DNA of 64,000 nucleotides from positions 62,001-126,000 of the forward strand of contig UCIV01000003.1 in NCBI GenBank assembly GCA_900472575.1, read 5' to 3'. This DNA is from Hyphomicrobiales bacterium (GTDB lineage Bacteria > Pseudomonadota > Alphaproteobacteria > Rhizobiales > Rhizobiaceae). The first letter of the stretch is position 1. Each line of letters opens with the position of its first letter. Of this stretch, positions 17,579 to 27,368 are shown piece after piece. The translations under genes were made by a program, and so were the position numbers. The notes under the pieces are model-generated. The model made no database searches. It saw nothing but the letters and a program-made list of their open reading frames with translations, and had not been told where the DNA came from.

Positions 17579-17811
17579 ATTCTTATATTAGTTTGGCCTG
17601 CAAAGCCCCTATGTACCAGTGCTTCCGGCCTGACAAAAGCCAATGACTGAGCGCCGAATAGTTACCACTGCTAGATTTCGCACCTGCCAAATTTGCTGCG
17701 CTGCCACATTTTACCCGAAACTTCACGTGATGCTTCTCACTCACGCGGGCTCAAGTCTGCTCTGATTGAAATGGCGGTGACGGGAGGCACTGCTCAAAAG
17801 GGGTGACTGGT

Positions 17812-18954
17812 TTGACTGTTGATCAGAACATATCCTTGCGTATCAATTTGATGCGTATCCTGCTGATCTGCGGCATTGTCTTCGTGCATGTGCCTCACGA
17901 TCCGGCATCCGATGTGGTGATTGCCCAGACCGGTTGGTTCAACTGGCTGAGTGTTTTCCTTGGCGACAGCCTGTTCCGCATCGGTGTCCCGTGCCTCAGC
18001 ATGATTTCGGGTTATCTTCTGCTGCGCAAAGGCGCGGCATCCTTCGACTACGGCAAGGTGGTTCGTTCCAAGACGATGACGGTGCTTCTGCCGTTCCTGA
18101 TCTGGAACCTCTGCCTGTTCGTCGCGATCGTCGGCCTGCAGCGCGCCGGCATCGGCGTCGGCTATTTTCCCGATATCACGGCATCGGTGCGTGAGATGCT
18201 GACCTATGCGTTTGCGCTCGAAGGCATGCCGGCCAATGTGCCGCTGTATTTCCTGGGCGATCTGTTCGTCTGCATCCTGTTGTCGCCGATCCTGCTGTTC
18301 CTGCTGCGTCACGCGGCAATCCCGGTGCTTGCAGTGCTTTTCGTTCTTGCCGTCATTCCGGACCTGAGCTTTGCCATCGTCGTCAAGCGCTCGATCCTGT
18401 TCAGCTTCGCGCTCGGCATGTATCTGGGCTTGCGTGGCGCCGATCTCAAGGCGCTGGACCGTTTCGCATGGCCGGGTTCGATCGCAACGCTCGCCGCGGC
18501 CTTCGTCCTGTCACTGGCGATCTATCTGAGCCAGCCCGCTTATCCCTGGGGCGTCGATCTTGCGCGCAACGTGCTGTCGATCGTCGGCGCCTTTGGTTTC
18601 TGGATGATCTCGGCGATTGCGATCGAGACACGGCTGGGCAGGCGGCTGGCTTCGACCGGCAGCCTCAGCTTCTGGGTGTTCTGCGCCCATTATCCGGTTC
18701 TCGTGGCTTTGTGGATGGTGTGGAACCGCGTCGGAACGGCGGAAGCCTATCCGCTTTTCTATTTCGGCTCGGTTGTCGTCTCGCTTGTCATCTTGGTGAT
18801 CAGCAACGCCGTCATGATGCGGATTGCGTCGCCCGTTTATCAGATCCTGACCGGCAGCCGCGGGCGCAGGGAAAAGCTCGCGAAAGCGACTTCGAACCGT
18901 CCTGTCGGGTCTTCGCACCCGATGGAACCGAAACTGTCACAGCAGCGCAGGTGA
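17812..18954 (+). CDS. exoH: Succinoglycan succinyltransferase ExoH (acyltransferase 3 family)
   Basis: About 380 residues with ten or so membrane helices. The acyltransferase-3 start RINLMRILLICGIVFVHVPH includes the conserved arginine and histidine, and GVPCLSMISGYLL follows. ExoH O-succinylates succinoglycan, which in Sinorhizobium is needed for symbiotic activity and for ExoK cleavage. No ATG is available. TTG at 17812 (after AAAAGGGG) and GTG at 17803 are both possible; the TTG has better spacing. It heads the run exoH-K-L-A-M-O-N-P and is preceded by a pair of possible operators. Confidence 0.9.
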   Translation: MTVDQNISLRINLMRILLICGIVFVHVPHDPASDVVIAQTGWFNWLSVFLGDSLFRIGVPCLSMISGYLLLRKGAASFDYGKVVRSKTMTVLLPFLIWNLCLFVAIVGLQRAGIGVGYFPDITASVREMLTYAFALEGMPANVPLYFLGDLFVCILLSPILLFLLRHAAIPVLAVLFVLAVIPDLSFAIVVKRSILFSFALGMYLGLRGADLKALDRFAWPGSIATLAAAFVLSLAIYLSQPAYPWGVDLARNVLSIVGAFGFWMISAIAIETRLGRRLASTGSLSFWVFCAHYPVLVALWMVWNRVGTAEAYPLFYFGSVVVSLVILVISNAVMMRIASPVYQILTGSRGRREKLAKATSNRPVGSSHPMEPKLSQQRR

Positions 18955-18958
18955 AACC

Positions 18959-19750
18959 ATGACGACCATCGCACACAAAATCGCGGCCGCCATCTCCACT
19001 CTGGGCCTTTCCTTTCTGTCCGCCGCCATGCCGGCTGCGGCGCAGGGCACGTTGAACAACAAGTCCTTTGTCGAGAATTTCGACAGCTTCGACCGGTCCT
19101 TCTGGTATGTCGCAGACGGCTGGGCGAATGGCTCGCACCAGAACTGCACCTGGTCGAAGAAGCAGATCGATACGGCAGGCGGAACGCTGACGCTGAATTT
19201 TTCCGAAGGCCAGTCGAAGGACCGTAAATTTCTCTGCGGCGAAGTGCAGACCAAGTCGCGTTACCTTTACGGCACCTATGAGGTGCGGATGAAGGCGGCG
19301 ACCGGTTCGGGCCTCAACTCGGCCTTCTTCACCTATATCGGCCCGACCGACAAGAAGCCCTGGGACGAGATCGACTTCGAGGTGCTCGGCAAGAACACCA
19401 ATCAGGTTCAGGTCAACCAGTATATCAACGGCAAGGGCGGTAACGAGAAGCTCATTCCGGTTGCCGGCGGCGCCGATCAGGGTTTCAACGACTACGCCTT
19501 CGTCTGGGAAAAGGACCGGTTGCGTTACTTCGTCAACGGCAAGCTCGTTCACGAGGTGACGGATCCTTCGAAAATACCGACCAATGACCAGAAGATCATG
19601 CTCAGCCTGTGGGGTACCGACACGCTGAAGGACTGGATGGGCCGCTTCTCCTATCAGGGGCAGTCCTCCATGGTGATCGACCGGGTTTCCTTCACCGCCC
19701 AGGGAGACGCGTGCCAGTTCCCTGAATCCGTCGCCTGCAATCTCGATTGA
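18959..19750 (+). CDS. exoK: Endo-1,3-1,4-beta-glycanase ExoK (GH16)
   Basis: 263 residues. A signal peptide (about 1-30, ending PAAAQG) indicates export. The glycoside hydrolase family 16 active site reads WDEIDFEVLG; the nucleophile is E137, with D139 and the acid/base E141 next to it. ExoK cuts nascent succinoglycan to lower its molecular weight. The start lies 4 bases after the exoH stop, so the two are cotranscribed. This fits the known dependence of ExoK cleavage on the acylation state of the polymer. Confidence 0.95.
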   Translation: MTTIAHKIAAAISTLGLSFLSAAMPAAAQGTLNNKSFVENFDSFDRSFWYVADGWANGSHQNCTWSKKQIDTAGGTLTLNFSEGQSKDRKFLCGEVQTKSRYLYGTYEVRMKAATGSGLNSAFFTYIGPTDKKPWDEIDFEVLGKNTNQVQVNQYINGKGGNEKLIPVAGGADQGFNDYAFVWEKDRLRYFVNGKLVHEVTDPSKIPTNDQKIMLSLWGTDTLKDWMGRFSYQGQSSMVIDRVSFTAQGDACQFPESVACNLD

Positions 19751-19817
19751 GCCTGACCGCAGCCATTTCTTCGCTTGTCATATTGCGTTGAGTTTTTCAG
19801 CACAGGAGCATGCCCGT

Positions 19818-21011
19818 TTGAGCATAAACGTTCTCTATCTCGCCCATGATCTGGCCGATGCGGCCATCAGGCGGCGTGTGCTCACCCTGAAGGCCGGGGG
19901 AGCTGACGTGACGGTTGCGGGCTTTACCAGAGGACGCAACCTGCTCGAGGGTGAGCCGGGCGTGCGCACCATCGTGCTGGGCGAGACCTCCGACGGAAAG
20001 TTTGCGCAGCGGATTGGTGCGATCGTCAAGGCGAGCGCCGGGCTGAAGGGCAGGCTTGCCGCTATCGACCGCCCCGACGTGATCATTGCCCGCAATCTCG
20101 AGACGCTGGCGCTGGCGGGCCAGGCAGCGCGTCTGTTCGATCGCAATCTGCCGATTGTCTACGAATGCCTCGATATCCATCGCCTGCTGCTCGACGACGG
20201 CTGGAAGGGAAGTCTGGTGCGGGCATTCCAGCGTCATTTCGGCCGCCGCGCGCAGCTTTTGATCACCAGCTCGCCTGCGTTTGTCGAAAACTTCTTCCAG
20301 CCGCGCTCCGGGCTTTCGCTGCCGGTTCTGCTGCTGGAAAACAAGGTTCTCGCGCTCGACCCGGATAGTCTGCCGCTTCAGCCGGTGCCACGCGCGCCGA
20401 AAGCCGGCGAGCCATGGCGGATCGGCTGGTTCGGCGCGATCCGCTGCGCCAAGTCGCTTGCGATCCTCACCGATTTCGCCCGCCGCATGGATGGCAAGGT
20501 CGAGATCGTGCTGCGCGGCCGCCCGGCCTATAGCGAATTTGCCGATTTCGACCGGATCGTCGCTGACGCCCCACATGTCACCTTCCACGGTTCCTACCGG
20601 AACCCTGAGGATCTCGCCCGCATCTATGACGAGGTGCAATTCAACTGGGCGATTGATTTCTTCGAAGAGGGCCAAAATTCCGAATGGCTGCTGCCGAACC
20701 GCCTTTACGAAGGTGGCCTCTATGGCGCGGTGCCGATTGCACTCAAGTCGACCGAGACGGGCCGTTTTCTGGCCCGCCGCGAGATCGGCGTGACGATCGA
20801 TGCCGCCACGCCTGATGCACTGGAAGCGATGTTCTCTCAGATGACACCCGAAATTTACGCCGAACAGTTCGCCCGCATCGCCGCAGTCGAGCGCGGACAA
20901 TGGATCACCGGCCCGGCCGATTGCCGGGCGCTGGTTGCAAAACTGGCATCGTTAAAACCCGATTTACGCTCTCCTGCTGAAATGCAGGCTGCGTCAACCA
21001 TGCAGTCGTGA
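19818..21011 (+). CDS. exoL: Succinoglycan glycosyltransferase ExoL
   Basis: 397 residues from a TTG at 19818 that follows AGGAG at good spacing; a TTG at 19788 would add ten residues. The N-terminus INVLYLAHDLADAAIRRRVLTLKAGGADVTVAG and later RIGWFGAIRCAKSLAIL and FDRIVADAPHVTFHGSYRNPEDLARIYDE indicate a GT-B fold unlike the family-2 neighbours. In Sinorhizobium ExoL adds the third sugar (beta-1,4 glucose). Gene order exoK-exoL-exoA agrees. It is probably followed by coupled translation of exoA. Confidence 0.9.
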   Translation: MSINVLYLAHDLADAAIRRRVLTLKAGGADVTVAGFTRGRNLLEGEPGVRTIVLGETSDGKFAQRIGAIVKASAGLKGRLAAIDRPDVIIARNLETLALAGQAARLFDRNLPIVYECLDIHRLLLDDGWKGSLVRAFQRHFGRRAQLLITSSPAFVENFFQPRSGLSLPVLLLENKVLALDPDSLPLQPVPRAPKAGEPWRIGWFGAIRCAKSLAILTDFARRMDGKVEIVLRGRPAYSEFADFDRIVADAPHVTFHGSYRNPEDLARIYDEVQFNWAIDFFEEGQNSEWLLPNRLYEGGLYGAVPIALKSTETGRFLARREIGVTIDAATPDALEAMFSQMTPEIYAEQFARIAAVERGQWITGPADCRALVAKLASLKPDLRSPAEMQAASTMQS

Positions 21012-21019
21012 GGTGGAAT

Positions 21020-22054
21020 ATGGTAGTGAGTAGCGTTTCCGGTTCCGACATGTCGAACCAACCTTCTGAAATCCCGGCCAATCCGCGTGTTCTTCTCGTC
21101 ATCCCATGCCTTAACGAGGCCAAGACGATCGAGGCGCTGTTGCGCAAGTTCTCGCTTCAGCGGGGCGATACCGACATGCTGATTGTCGTTGCCGATGGCG
21201 GCAGCCGCGACGGCACGCCGGATATCGTTCGTCGTATGATCGGGGAAATCCCGGATCTCGTGCTTCTCGACAATCCCAAGCGCATCCAGAGCGCTGCGAT
21301 GAACCTCGCGGTCAAGACCTATGGTGACGGGCGCGATTATCTCATCCGCATCGATGCGCATGGGGATTATCCGGACAACTACTGCCAGGCGCTGATCGAG
21401 GACGCCGTTACTCACCAGGCCGATTCGGTTGTGGTCGGCATGGAAACGGTCGGTTTCGGCGCCTTCCAGCAGGCAGCGGCCATCGCGCAGAATTCCAAGC
21501 TCGGCAATGGCGGCTCCAAGCATCGCGCCGGCGGCGGCGGCGAGTGGGTCGATCATGGTCACCACGCGCTGATGCGGATTGCTGCTTACCGTCAGGTCGG
21601 CGGTTATGACGAGAGTTTCAGCCATAACGAGGATGCCGAGCTGGACTTCCGGCTCCGGAATGCCGGTTTCCGCATCTGGATGACGGGCGAGACCTTCATG
21701 ACCTATTACCCGCGTTCGAGCGCTTCTGCACTCTTCCGCCAGTATCTCGGTTATGGCCGGGGCCGGGCGAAGAACCTCTTGAAGCATCGCTCCATCCCGA
21801 AAATCCGCCAGGCGATCCCGCTTGCGGTCGCGCCCGTGGTTGCCGGTGCGGTTCTCGCCTTGCTTTACTGGTGGGCTGCCGTTCCGGTCGCCGTCTGGAT
21901 GATCGCCTGCATCGCTTACGGTGCCTACATGGCGATCGGTCAGCGAAACTCGATCGCACTCCTGGCCACCATTCCCGCAATGATCATGCACCTCGCCTGG
22001 TCGGCCGGGTTCTGGATGGAACTGCTTCGTATTCGACGAAAGAAGGTCGCATGA
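21020..22054 (+). CDS. exoA: Succinoglycan beta-1,3-glucosyltransferase ExoA
   Basis: About 344 residues. GT-A family 2 with RVLLVIPCLNEAKTIEALL, VADGGSRDGTPDIV and the metal site IRIDAHGDYP. FSHNEDAELDFRLRNAG completes the active site. Two or three hydrophobic segments near the C-terminus (from about residue 270) anchor it in the membrane. ExoA adds the first glucose to lipid-linked galactose. GTG 21008 overlaps the exoL stop and is a possible start; ATG 21020 after AGGTGG was chosen. It overlaps exoM by 4 bases. Confidence 0.93.
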   Translation: MVVSSVSGSDMSNQPSEIPANPRVLLVIPCLNEAKTIEALLRKFSLQRGDTDMLIVVADGGSRDGTPDIVRRMIGEIPDLVLLDNPKRIQSAAMNLAVKTYGDGRDYLIRIDAHGDYPDNYCQALIEDAVTHQADSVVVGMETVGFGAFQQAAAIAQNSKLGNGGSKHRAGGGGEWVDHGHHALMRIAAYRQVGGYDESFSHNEDAELDFRLRNAGFRIWMTGETFMTYYPRSSASALFRQYLGYGRGRAKNLLKHRSIPKIRQAIPLAVAPVVAGAVLALLYWWAAVPVAVWMIACIAYGAYMAIGQRNSIALLATIPAMIMHLAWSAGFWMELLRIRRKKVA

Positions 22055-22980
22055 CGGCTGATCTCACCGTGACAAAAATCGACATCGGCATCTGCACCTA
22101 TCGGCGCCCGGCACTGAGGGAGACGCTGGAATCGCTGTTCAAGCTGACCGTTCCGGAAGGCGTTGCTATACGTCTGATCGTGGCGGACAATGATGCGGTG
22201 CCGAGTGCGGCTGATCTGGTGGAAAGCCTGCGTGAGCGCTCTCCGTTCCCGATCGCCTATGTCCATTGCCCGAAGTCGAATATCTCGGTTGCCCGCAATG
22301 CCTGCCTCACCTCGGCCGATGCGGATTTTCTCGCCTTCATCGACGACGACGAGACCGCGACGCCGGAATGGCTGGCAGCCCTTTATGAAAAGGCACGCCA
22401 GACTGGCGCGGAAGCAGTGCTCGGCCCTGTACGCGCGCTTTATGGCGACGACAGTGCCGCCTGGATGCGCAATGGCGATTTCCACTCGACCATGCCGGTC
22501 TGGGTCGATGGGCGGATCATCACCGGTTACACCTGCAATACGCTGCTCGACATGCGTTCGCCGCTCGTCATTGGCCGTCGTTTCGCGCTGGCGCTCGGAC
22601 AGAGCGGGGGCGAGGATACGCATTTCTTCTCGCAGCTGACGGAAAGCGGCGGACGGATCGAATTCGCCGAGGATGCCTTGGTGCTGGAGCCGGTGCCGGC
22701 AAGTCGCGCCAGCTTCCTGTGGCTTGCAAAGCGTCGTTTCCGTTCCGGCCAGACCCATGGCAGGATCGTTGCGGCGAAGAGCGGTGGTGTGAAGCGTTTT
22801 CCCAAGGCTCTCATCGCTGCCACAAAGGCCGGTTATTGTGGTGCCATCGCCGCCGCCTTCACGCTTATGCCAGTGAGGCGCAACCGTTATGCGCTACGTG
22901 GCGCGCTGCATGTCGGCGCCGTGATGGGCATGCTCGGCGTTCGTGAAATCCGCCAATACGGCGCCCCGGAGGCTGCGTGA
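22051..22980 (+). CDS. exoM: Succinoglycan beta-1,4-glucosyltransferase ExoM
   Basis: 309 residues, equal to Sinorhizobium ExoM. Family 2 features are IDIGICTYRRPALRETLESL, VADNDAVPSAADLV, NISVARNACL, the metal-binding FIDDDETATPEWL and GGEDTHFFSQL. ExoM adds the fourth sugar of the repeat unit. The ATG is inside the exoA stop (ATGA), and exoO in turn begins inside its stop, so exoA-M-O are translationally coupled. Confidence 0.95.
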   Translation: MTADLTVTKIDIGICTYRRPALRETLESLFKLTVPEGVAIRLIVADNDAVPSAADLVESLRERSPFPIAYVHCPKSNISVARNACLTSADADFLAFIDDDETATPEWLAALYEKARQTGAEAVLGPVRALYGDDSAAWMRNGDFHSTMPVWVDGRIITGYTCNTLLDMRSPLVIGRRFALALGQSGGEDTHFFSQLTESGGRIEFAEDALVLEPVPASRASFLWLAKRRFRSGQTHGRIVAAKSGGVKRFPKALIAATKAGYCGAIAAAFTLMPVRRNRYALRGALHVGAVMGMLGVREIRQYGAPEAA

Positions 22981-23933
22981 ACATGGATAGCGGGATACCC
23001 GATATCAGCTTCATCATTGCCGCCTATAATGCGGAAGAGACGCTCGCGCGTGCAATCGACAGCGCTCTGGCTCAGCTCGGCGTTACCGTCGAGGTGATCG
23101 TCGTTGACGACTGTTCGACCGACGGAACTGTGGCTCTCGCGGAAACCTACACCGATCCGCGCGTGCGGCTGATCCGCCAGCCGCAAAATGGTGGGCCGGG
23201 CAGGGCGCGCAATACCGGTATCGCGGCTGCGACCGGCCGCTTCGTTGCAACGCTCGATTCCGACGATGCCGTTTATCCGGAACGTTCGCTTTCGATGCTG
23301 CAACGGGCAAGGACGCTCGACGCGCAGATCGTGGTCGACAATGTCGACGTCGTGCCGATGGAGGGCGGGCCTGCGAAGACGATGTTCGACAAGCGTTTTC
23401 TGCAGGAGAAGCGCGAGATCGCGCTTGCGGAATTCATCGATTCCAACCTGATCTTCAAGACGACCTTCAACTACGGCTACATGAAGCCGGTTTTCGACCG
23501 AGAATTCCTGGCGAAGAATGATCTTTGGTTCGACGATGCCCTGAAGATCGGCGAGGATTACATCCTGTTCGCCTCGGTTCTGGCAAGCGGCGCGCGCTGC
23601 GCGGTCGATCCCAATCCGGGTTATGTCTATTATCTGCGGGAAGGTTCGATTTCCCGCGTGCTGAAACACAAGCATCTCGATGACATGCTGGAGGGCGACA
23701 GCCGTTTCATGGCGCGCTTTTCTCTTGGTCCGGCCGAGATGGCGGCGCAGCGCCGCCGCACGAACAGCATCATCGAAGCCCGCTCTTTTCTCACCCTCGT
23801 CGACGAGGTCAAGGCCAAGTCGCTCAGTGGGTTCCTCAAAACCGCGTTGAAAGCCCCGGGAGCGTTAAAACACTTCCGTATGCCTATCGCTGTTCGCATG
23901 CGCCGGTTCGCCAAGGCGGCCGGTGTCAACTGA
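22977..23933 (+). CDS. exoO: Succinoglycan beta-1,6-glucosyltransferase ExoO
   Basis: 318 residues. [46 protein letters not shown] and the metal site [14 protein letters not shown] identify a family 2 GT-A enzyme; [12 protein letters not shown] follows. Starts at GTG 22977 (overlapping exoM) or ATG 22983, both behind GGAGG. ExoO begins the side chain with a beta-1,6 glucose in Sinorhizobium. It resembles the exoU gene at 10898, suggesting the two arose by duplication. exoN follows 44 bases on. Confidence 0.92.
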   Translation: MNMDSGIPDISFIIAAYNAEETLARAIDSALAQLGVTVEVIVVDDCSTDGTVALAETYTDPRVRLIRQPQNGGPGRARNTGIAAATGRFVATLDSDDAVYPERSLSMLQRARTLDAQIVVDNVDVVPMEGGPAKTMFDKRFLQEKREIALAEFIDSNLIFKTTFNYGYMKPVFDREFLAKNDLWFDDALKIGEDYILFASVLASGARCAVDPNPGYVYYLREGSISRVLKHKHLDDMLEGDSRFMARFSLGPAEMAAQRRRTNSIIEARSFLTLVDEVKAKSLSGFLKTALKAPGALKHFRMPIAVRMRRFAKAAGVN

Positions 23934-23977
23934 AATCCGATCAATCGGGCGTGTATGCCCCCTGGAAAGGACTAGGA

Positions 23978-24883
23978 ATGAACTTGAAAAGACCAGTTCG
24001 TAAGGCAGTTATCCCTGTCGCAGGCAACGGAACCCGCTTCCTGCCCGCGACGAAGGCCATGCCGAAGGAAATGCTGACGATCGTCGATCGTCCGGTCGTG
24101 CAATATGCCGTTGATGAAGCCATGCAGGCAGGCATCGAAAACATCATTTTCGTCACCAGCCGCAACAAGACTGCCATTGAAGACTATTTCGACAGCAATC
24201 CCGAACTGATCGCCAGCCTCACCCGCTCAGGCAAGACCGTGCAGGTCGCGCAGTTGGAAAAGATGCTGCCGCTCGCCGGTACCGTCAGCTATACGCGCCA
24301 GCAGGTGCCGCTCGGTCTCGGCCACGCGGTCTGGTGCGCCCGTGAGTTGGTCGGCGACGAACCGTTCGCGCTGCTTCTGCCCGACATGGTTTCCTATGGT
24401 GCTCGTGGCTGCATGTCCGGCCTGATGGACCTTTACGAGGAAGTCGGCGGTAACGTGTTTGCGGTTGAGCAGTGCGCGCCGGAAGAGACGTCGAGCTATG
24501 GCGTGGTGGCCATCGGTCAGGACGTTCGCCATGGTTTCCAGGTCACCGGCATGGTGGAAAAGCCGAAGCCGGCCGATGCGCCGTCGAACTATTACCTCAA
24601 TGGTCGTTATATTCTGCAGCCGCAGATCTTCGAGCTTCTCGAAAGCCAAGAGCGCGGCGCCGGCAACGAGATCCAGCTGACCGACAGCATGCAGAAACTG
24701 TTGAAGGTTCAGCCGTTCCATGCGCATCCTTACCAGGGACGTACATTCGACTGCGGATCCAAGCGCGGCTTCATCGAGGCAAACGTCGCTTTCGCGATGA
24801 TGCGTGCGGACATGAGCGGCGATCTGGCAGTAACGATCCAGGAACTGCTCGATGCTCATGCGACCAAGGTACGCGCGGCTTGA
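23978..24883 (+). CDS. exoN: UTP-glucose-1-phosphate uridylyltransferase ExoN
   Basis: 301 residues. It makes UDP-glucose from UTP and glucose-1-phosphate, the donor for the Exo glucosyltransferases. The nucleotide-binding start [25 protein letters not shown] is the GalU-type signature, with VEKP and the catalytic-lysine region later ([12 protein letters not shown]). The ATG at 23978 follows GGAAAGGACTAGGA and gives the family N-terminus. A housekeeping galU elsewhere is likely; this copy is dedicated to the cluster by position. Confidence 0.95.
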   Translation: MNLKRPVRKAVIPVAGNGTRFLPATKAMPKEMLTIVDRPVVQYAVDEAMQAGIENIIFVTSRNKTAIEDYFDSNPELIASLTRSGKTVQVAQLEKMLPLAGTVSYTRQQVPLGLGHAVWCARELVGDEPFALLLPDMVSYGARGCMSGLMDLYEEVGGNVFAVEQCAPEETSSYGVVAIGQDVRHGFQVTGMVEKPKPADAPSNYYLNGRYILQPQIFELLESQERGAGNEIQLTDSMQKLLKVQPFHAHPYQGRTFDCGSKRGFIEANVAFAMMRADMSGDLAVTIQELLDAHATKVRAA

Positions 24884-24953
24884 CGCATAATGATTATGGG
24901 AAAGGCGAGACATTCGCCTTTCCTGCACTATTTTCCCCAGAGCGGATGACACA

Positions 24954-27299
24954 ATGGATCAGGTAAACTTTCGACCGATGACGATATTTCCCCCGGAACC
25001 GAAAGACCACGACACGTTCATCGACCTCGACAAGCTGTGGTCTGCGGCCATGCGCCGGTTGGGTGTGATCGGTGCCTGCGTTGCTGCAATGGTTGTTCTG
25101 GCCGGGCTTTATCTGGTTTTTGCCCAGCCGATGTATACGTCTATGACGAATATTCTCATGGACGACAATCTGTCCCGTTACGCGGAAGAAAACGCGTCGG
25201 ACAATCAGTCCGCGCAGATGCTCGACAACCGCATGTCCAGTGCTGTGGAAATCCTGAAGTCGAAGGAACTGGCACTCAGCGTCGTTGACAAGGCGAAGCT
25301 CGACCAGAATGCCTTGATCGTCGACCCGCCAAAGTCGCCTGTCGATCTTGTGAAGGGCATGTTGCGCGGTGTCACATCGATTTTTTCCGCAGATACGCCG
25401 GCCTTGACCGAAGAGCAGATCGCAGCAGGTCGCCGTGAAAAGGCCGCCGCGATCATCCAGCAGTGGCTGACCGTCGAACGCGTCGGTCGCAGCTCGGTCA
25501 TCGCTGTTTCCGTGCGCTCGCCGGACAAGCTTCTCTCGGCGCAGATCACCAGAACTTATGCCGAATCCTATCTGACGGAACAGCTCAACGCCAATTTCGA
25601 CGCAACCGAACGCGCCAGCATCTGGCTGCAGGAACGTCTGAACGATCTGAATACCCGTTCGCAGCAGGCGTCGCTCGCCGTCGAACAGTTCAAGCGCGAC
25701 AAAGGGCTGATTTCCCCGCGCGGCGAACTTCTGTCAGCGCAGCAGCTCTCCGATTTGAACAGCCAGTTGATCGTGGCTCAAGCTGATGCGGCAACCGCCG
25801 CCGCCCGCTACAACCAGTACAAGGCAATCATCGAAAAGGGGCCGGAAGCGGCCGTGCATAATGCGGTCGTCTCCAACCGCGACACCGACAACACGGTGAT
25901 GCAGGATCTGCGCAAGCGCTATATCGGCATCAACGATCGCGAACAGGCGATCATCCAGCAGTTCGGCGCCGATCATCCGCAGGCGATTGCGATGAAGGCC
26001 GAAAAGCAGGACGTGACCAACCAGATGTTCCGCGAATTGCAGCAGCTGACGGGCAGCTTCAAGAACGAGCTGGACGTGTCCCAGTCGCGCGTGGAATCGA
26101 TGCGGGAAAATATCCAGCGCGTCGCAGGCAACAATTCCGATGCCAATGTGAACATGGTTCAGCTGCAGGAGCTGGAACAGAAGGCCTCGGCCCTCAGAAC
26201 GCTTTACGAGTCCTACCTGCAGCGTTTCGAACAGGCCTCGCAACAGCAGTCCCTGCCGATCGCCAAGGCGCGCGTGATTTCCGATGCCGGTGTGCCGGTA
26301 TCACCGTCCAGTCCACGCAAGACGCTGACCATAGCGCTGTCGGTCATTCTCGGTCTTTTGATCGGCTGTGCCGCCGCCGCCGTTCTGGAACTGCGTGAAC
26401 GCTTCTTCCGCACCGGCGAAGACGTGCAGCAGAAACTCGGCATGCGCTTCCTCGGCTACCTGCCGCGCATTGCCGGTGCCGCGCGTGAAGACGCGCCGAA
26501 GCCGAGCGCCGTGCCGGAACAGGGCGAAGCCGCCAACCAGCCGGTTGGCGATCCGATCTCCTTCCGCCGCATGATGCGTGTTGCGGTCGAGGCTCCGCGT
26601 TCGCAGTTTGCCGAAACGCTGCGCAATACCAAGCTTGCCTGCGATATCGTGCTTCAGGGCAAGAAATGCGCCGTCATCGGCGTCGTTTCCTGCCTGCCGG
26701 GCGAGGGTAAGTCGACAGTTGCCGCAAACTTTGCTGGCCTGATCGCATCGAGCGGCGCTCGTACACTGGTCATCGACGCCGACCTTCGCAATCCGGGTCT
26801 TTCGAAGATGCTGGCAAGCGAGCCGGAAGTCGGTCTCGTCGACGTCATCCTCAACAAGACGTCGTGGACCAGCGTTGCCCGTGTCGACCGCCGTTCGCGC
26901 CTCACCATCCTGCCGATGACGACGCGTGGCCGTCAGGTTACCCATACGAGCGAGCTTCTGGCTTCCAGCGGCATGAGCCAGTTCCTGGAAAGCATCAAGG
27001 ACACGTTTGACGTTATTGTCGTCGACCTTGCGCCGCTTATCCCGGTTATCGATGCCAAGGCGTTCGAGCCTTACGCGGATGCCTTCGTGTTCGTCACCGA
27101 ATGGGGCGCGACGCCGGCGAAGGCGGTGCAGAGCGTGCTGCAGTCGGAACCGCAGATCGCGGCGAAGACGATCGGCGTCATCCTCAACAAGACGGATCTT
27201 TCCGAACTGCACAAATATGCAGATCCGGGTGCGCCGGAGCGTCTGCGCAGCAACTACCTGTCCTATTACCGGGACTACAAGGAAGTCGCCGCCGAATAA
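24954..27299 (+). CDS. exoP: Succinoglycan chain-length/transport protein ExoP (Wzz domain plus BY-kinase)
   Basis: 781 residues, close to Sinorhizobium ExoP. There is one N-terminal membrane segment (VIGACVAAMVVLAGLYLVFA), a Wzz periplasmic domain with long coiled-coil helices (about 180-430), and a second membrane segment with a proline-rich approach (SPSSPRKTLTIALSVILGLL). The cytoplasmic tyrosine autokinase follows, with Walker A SCLPGEGKSTVAANFAG near residue 580 and A' VIDADLRNPGLSK. The C-terminus carries a tyrosine cluster (NYLSYYRDYKE), the usual autophosphorylation site. It controls chain length and export with ExoQ and ExoT. A terminator follows. Confidence 0.96.
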   Translation: MDQVNFRPMTIFPPEPKDHDTFIDLDKLWSAAMRRLGVIGACVAAMVVLAGLYLVFAQPMYTSMTNILMDDNLSRYAEENASDNQSAQMLDNRMSSAVEILKSKELALSVVDKAKLDQNALIVDPPKSPVDLVKGMLRGVTSIFSADTPALTEEQIAAGRREKAAAIIQQWLTVERVGRSSVIAVSVRSPDKLLSAQITRTYAESYLTEQLNANFDATERASIWLQERLNDLNTRSQQASLAVEQFKRDKGLISPRGELLSAQQLSDLNSQLIVAQADAATAAARYNQYKAIIEKGPEAAVHNAVVSNRDTDNTVMQDLRKRYIGINDREQAIIQQFGADHPQAIAMKAEKQDVTNQMFRELQQLTGSFKNELDVSQSRVESMRENIQRVAGNNSDANVNMVQLQELEQKASALRTLYESYLQRFEQASQQQSLPIAKARVISDAGVPVSPSSPRKTLTIALSVILGLLIGCAAAAVLELRERFFRTGEDVQQKLGMRFLGYLPRIAGAAREDAPKPSAVPEQGEAANQPVGDPISFRRMMRVAVEAPRSQFAETLRNTKLACDIVLQGKKCAVIGVVSCLPGEGKSTVAANFAGLIASSGARTLVIDADLRNPGLSKMLASEPEVGLVDVILNKTSWTSVARVDRRSRLTILPMTTRGRQVTHTSELLASSGMSQFLESIKDTFDVIVVDLAPLIPVIDAKAFEPYADAFVFVTEWGATPAKAVQSVLQSEPQIAAKTIGVILNKTDLSELHKYADPGAPERLRSNYLSYYRDYKEVAAE

Positions 27300-27327
27300 C
27301 GGCGCGACGTTCTCCATCAAAGAGAAG

Positions 27328-27354
27328 CGGCCCGGTTTTCCGGGCCGTTTTTGT
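27328..27354. terminator. Terminator after exoP
   Basis: CGGCCCGG-TTTT-CCGGGCCG followed by five T. On the minus strand the hairpin is followed by a weaker T-rich tract that could serve the convergent tetR gene. Confidence 0.85.
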
Positions 27355-27368
27355 ATCTCGATTATGGT

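Larger units (their letters stand above)
17280..17811. other. Gene-free interval between exoV and exoH
   Basis: About 530 bases hold the exoV terminator (17330), two TGC-N3-GCA inverted repeats (17511, 17566) and the presumed exoH promoter. An 85-codon frame at 17389-17646 has no support. The stretch is markedly more AT-rich than the flanking genes. Confidence 0.6.

Noticed and set aside
17389..17646. 85-codon plus-strand open frame between exoV and exoH
   Set aside because: It overlaps the candidate operators, has no ribosome site, and its product is cysteine-rich and of random appearance.
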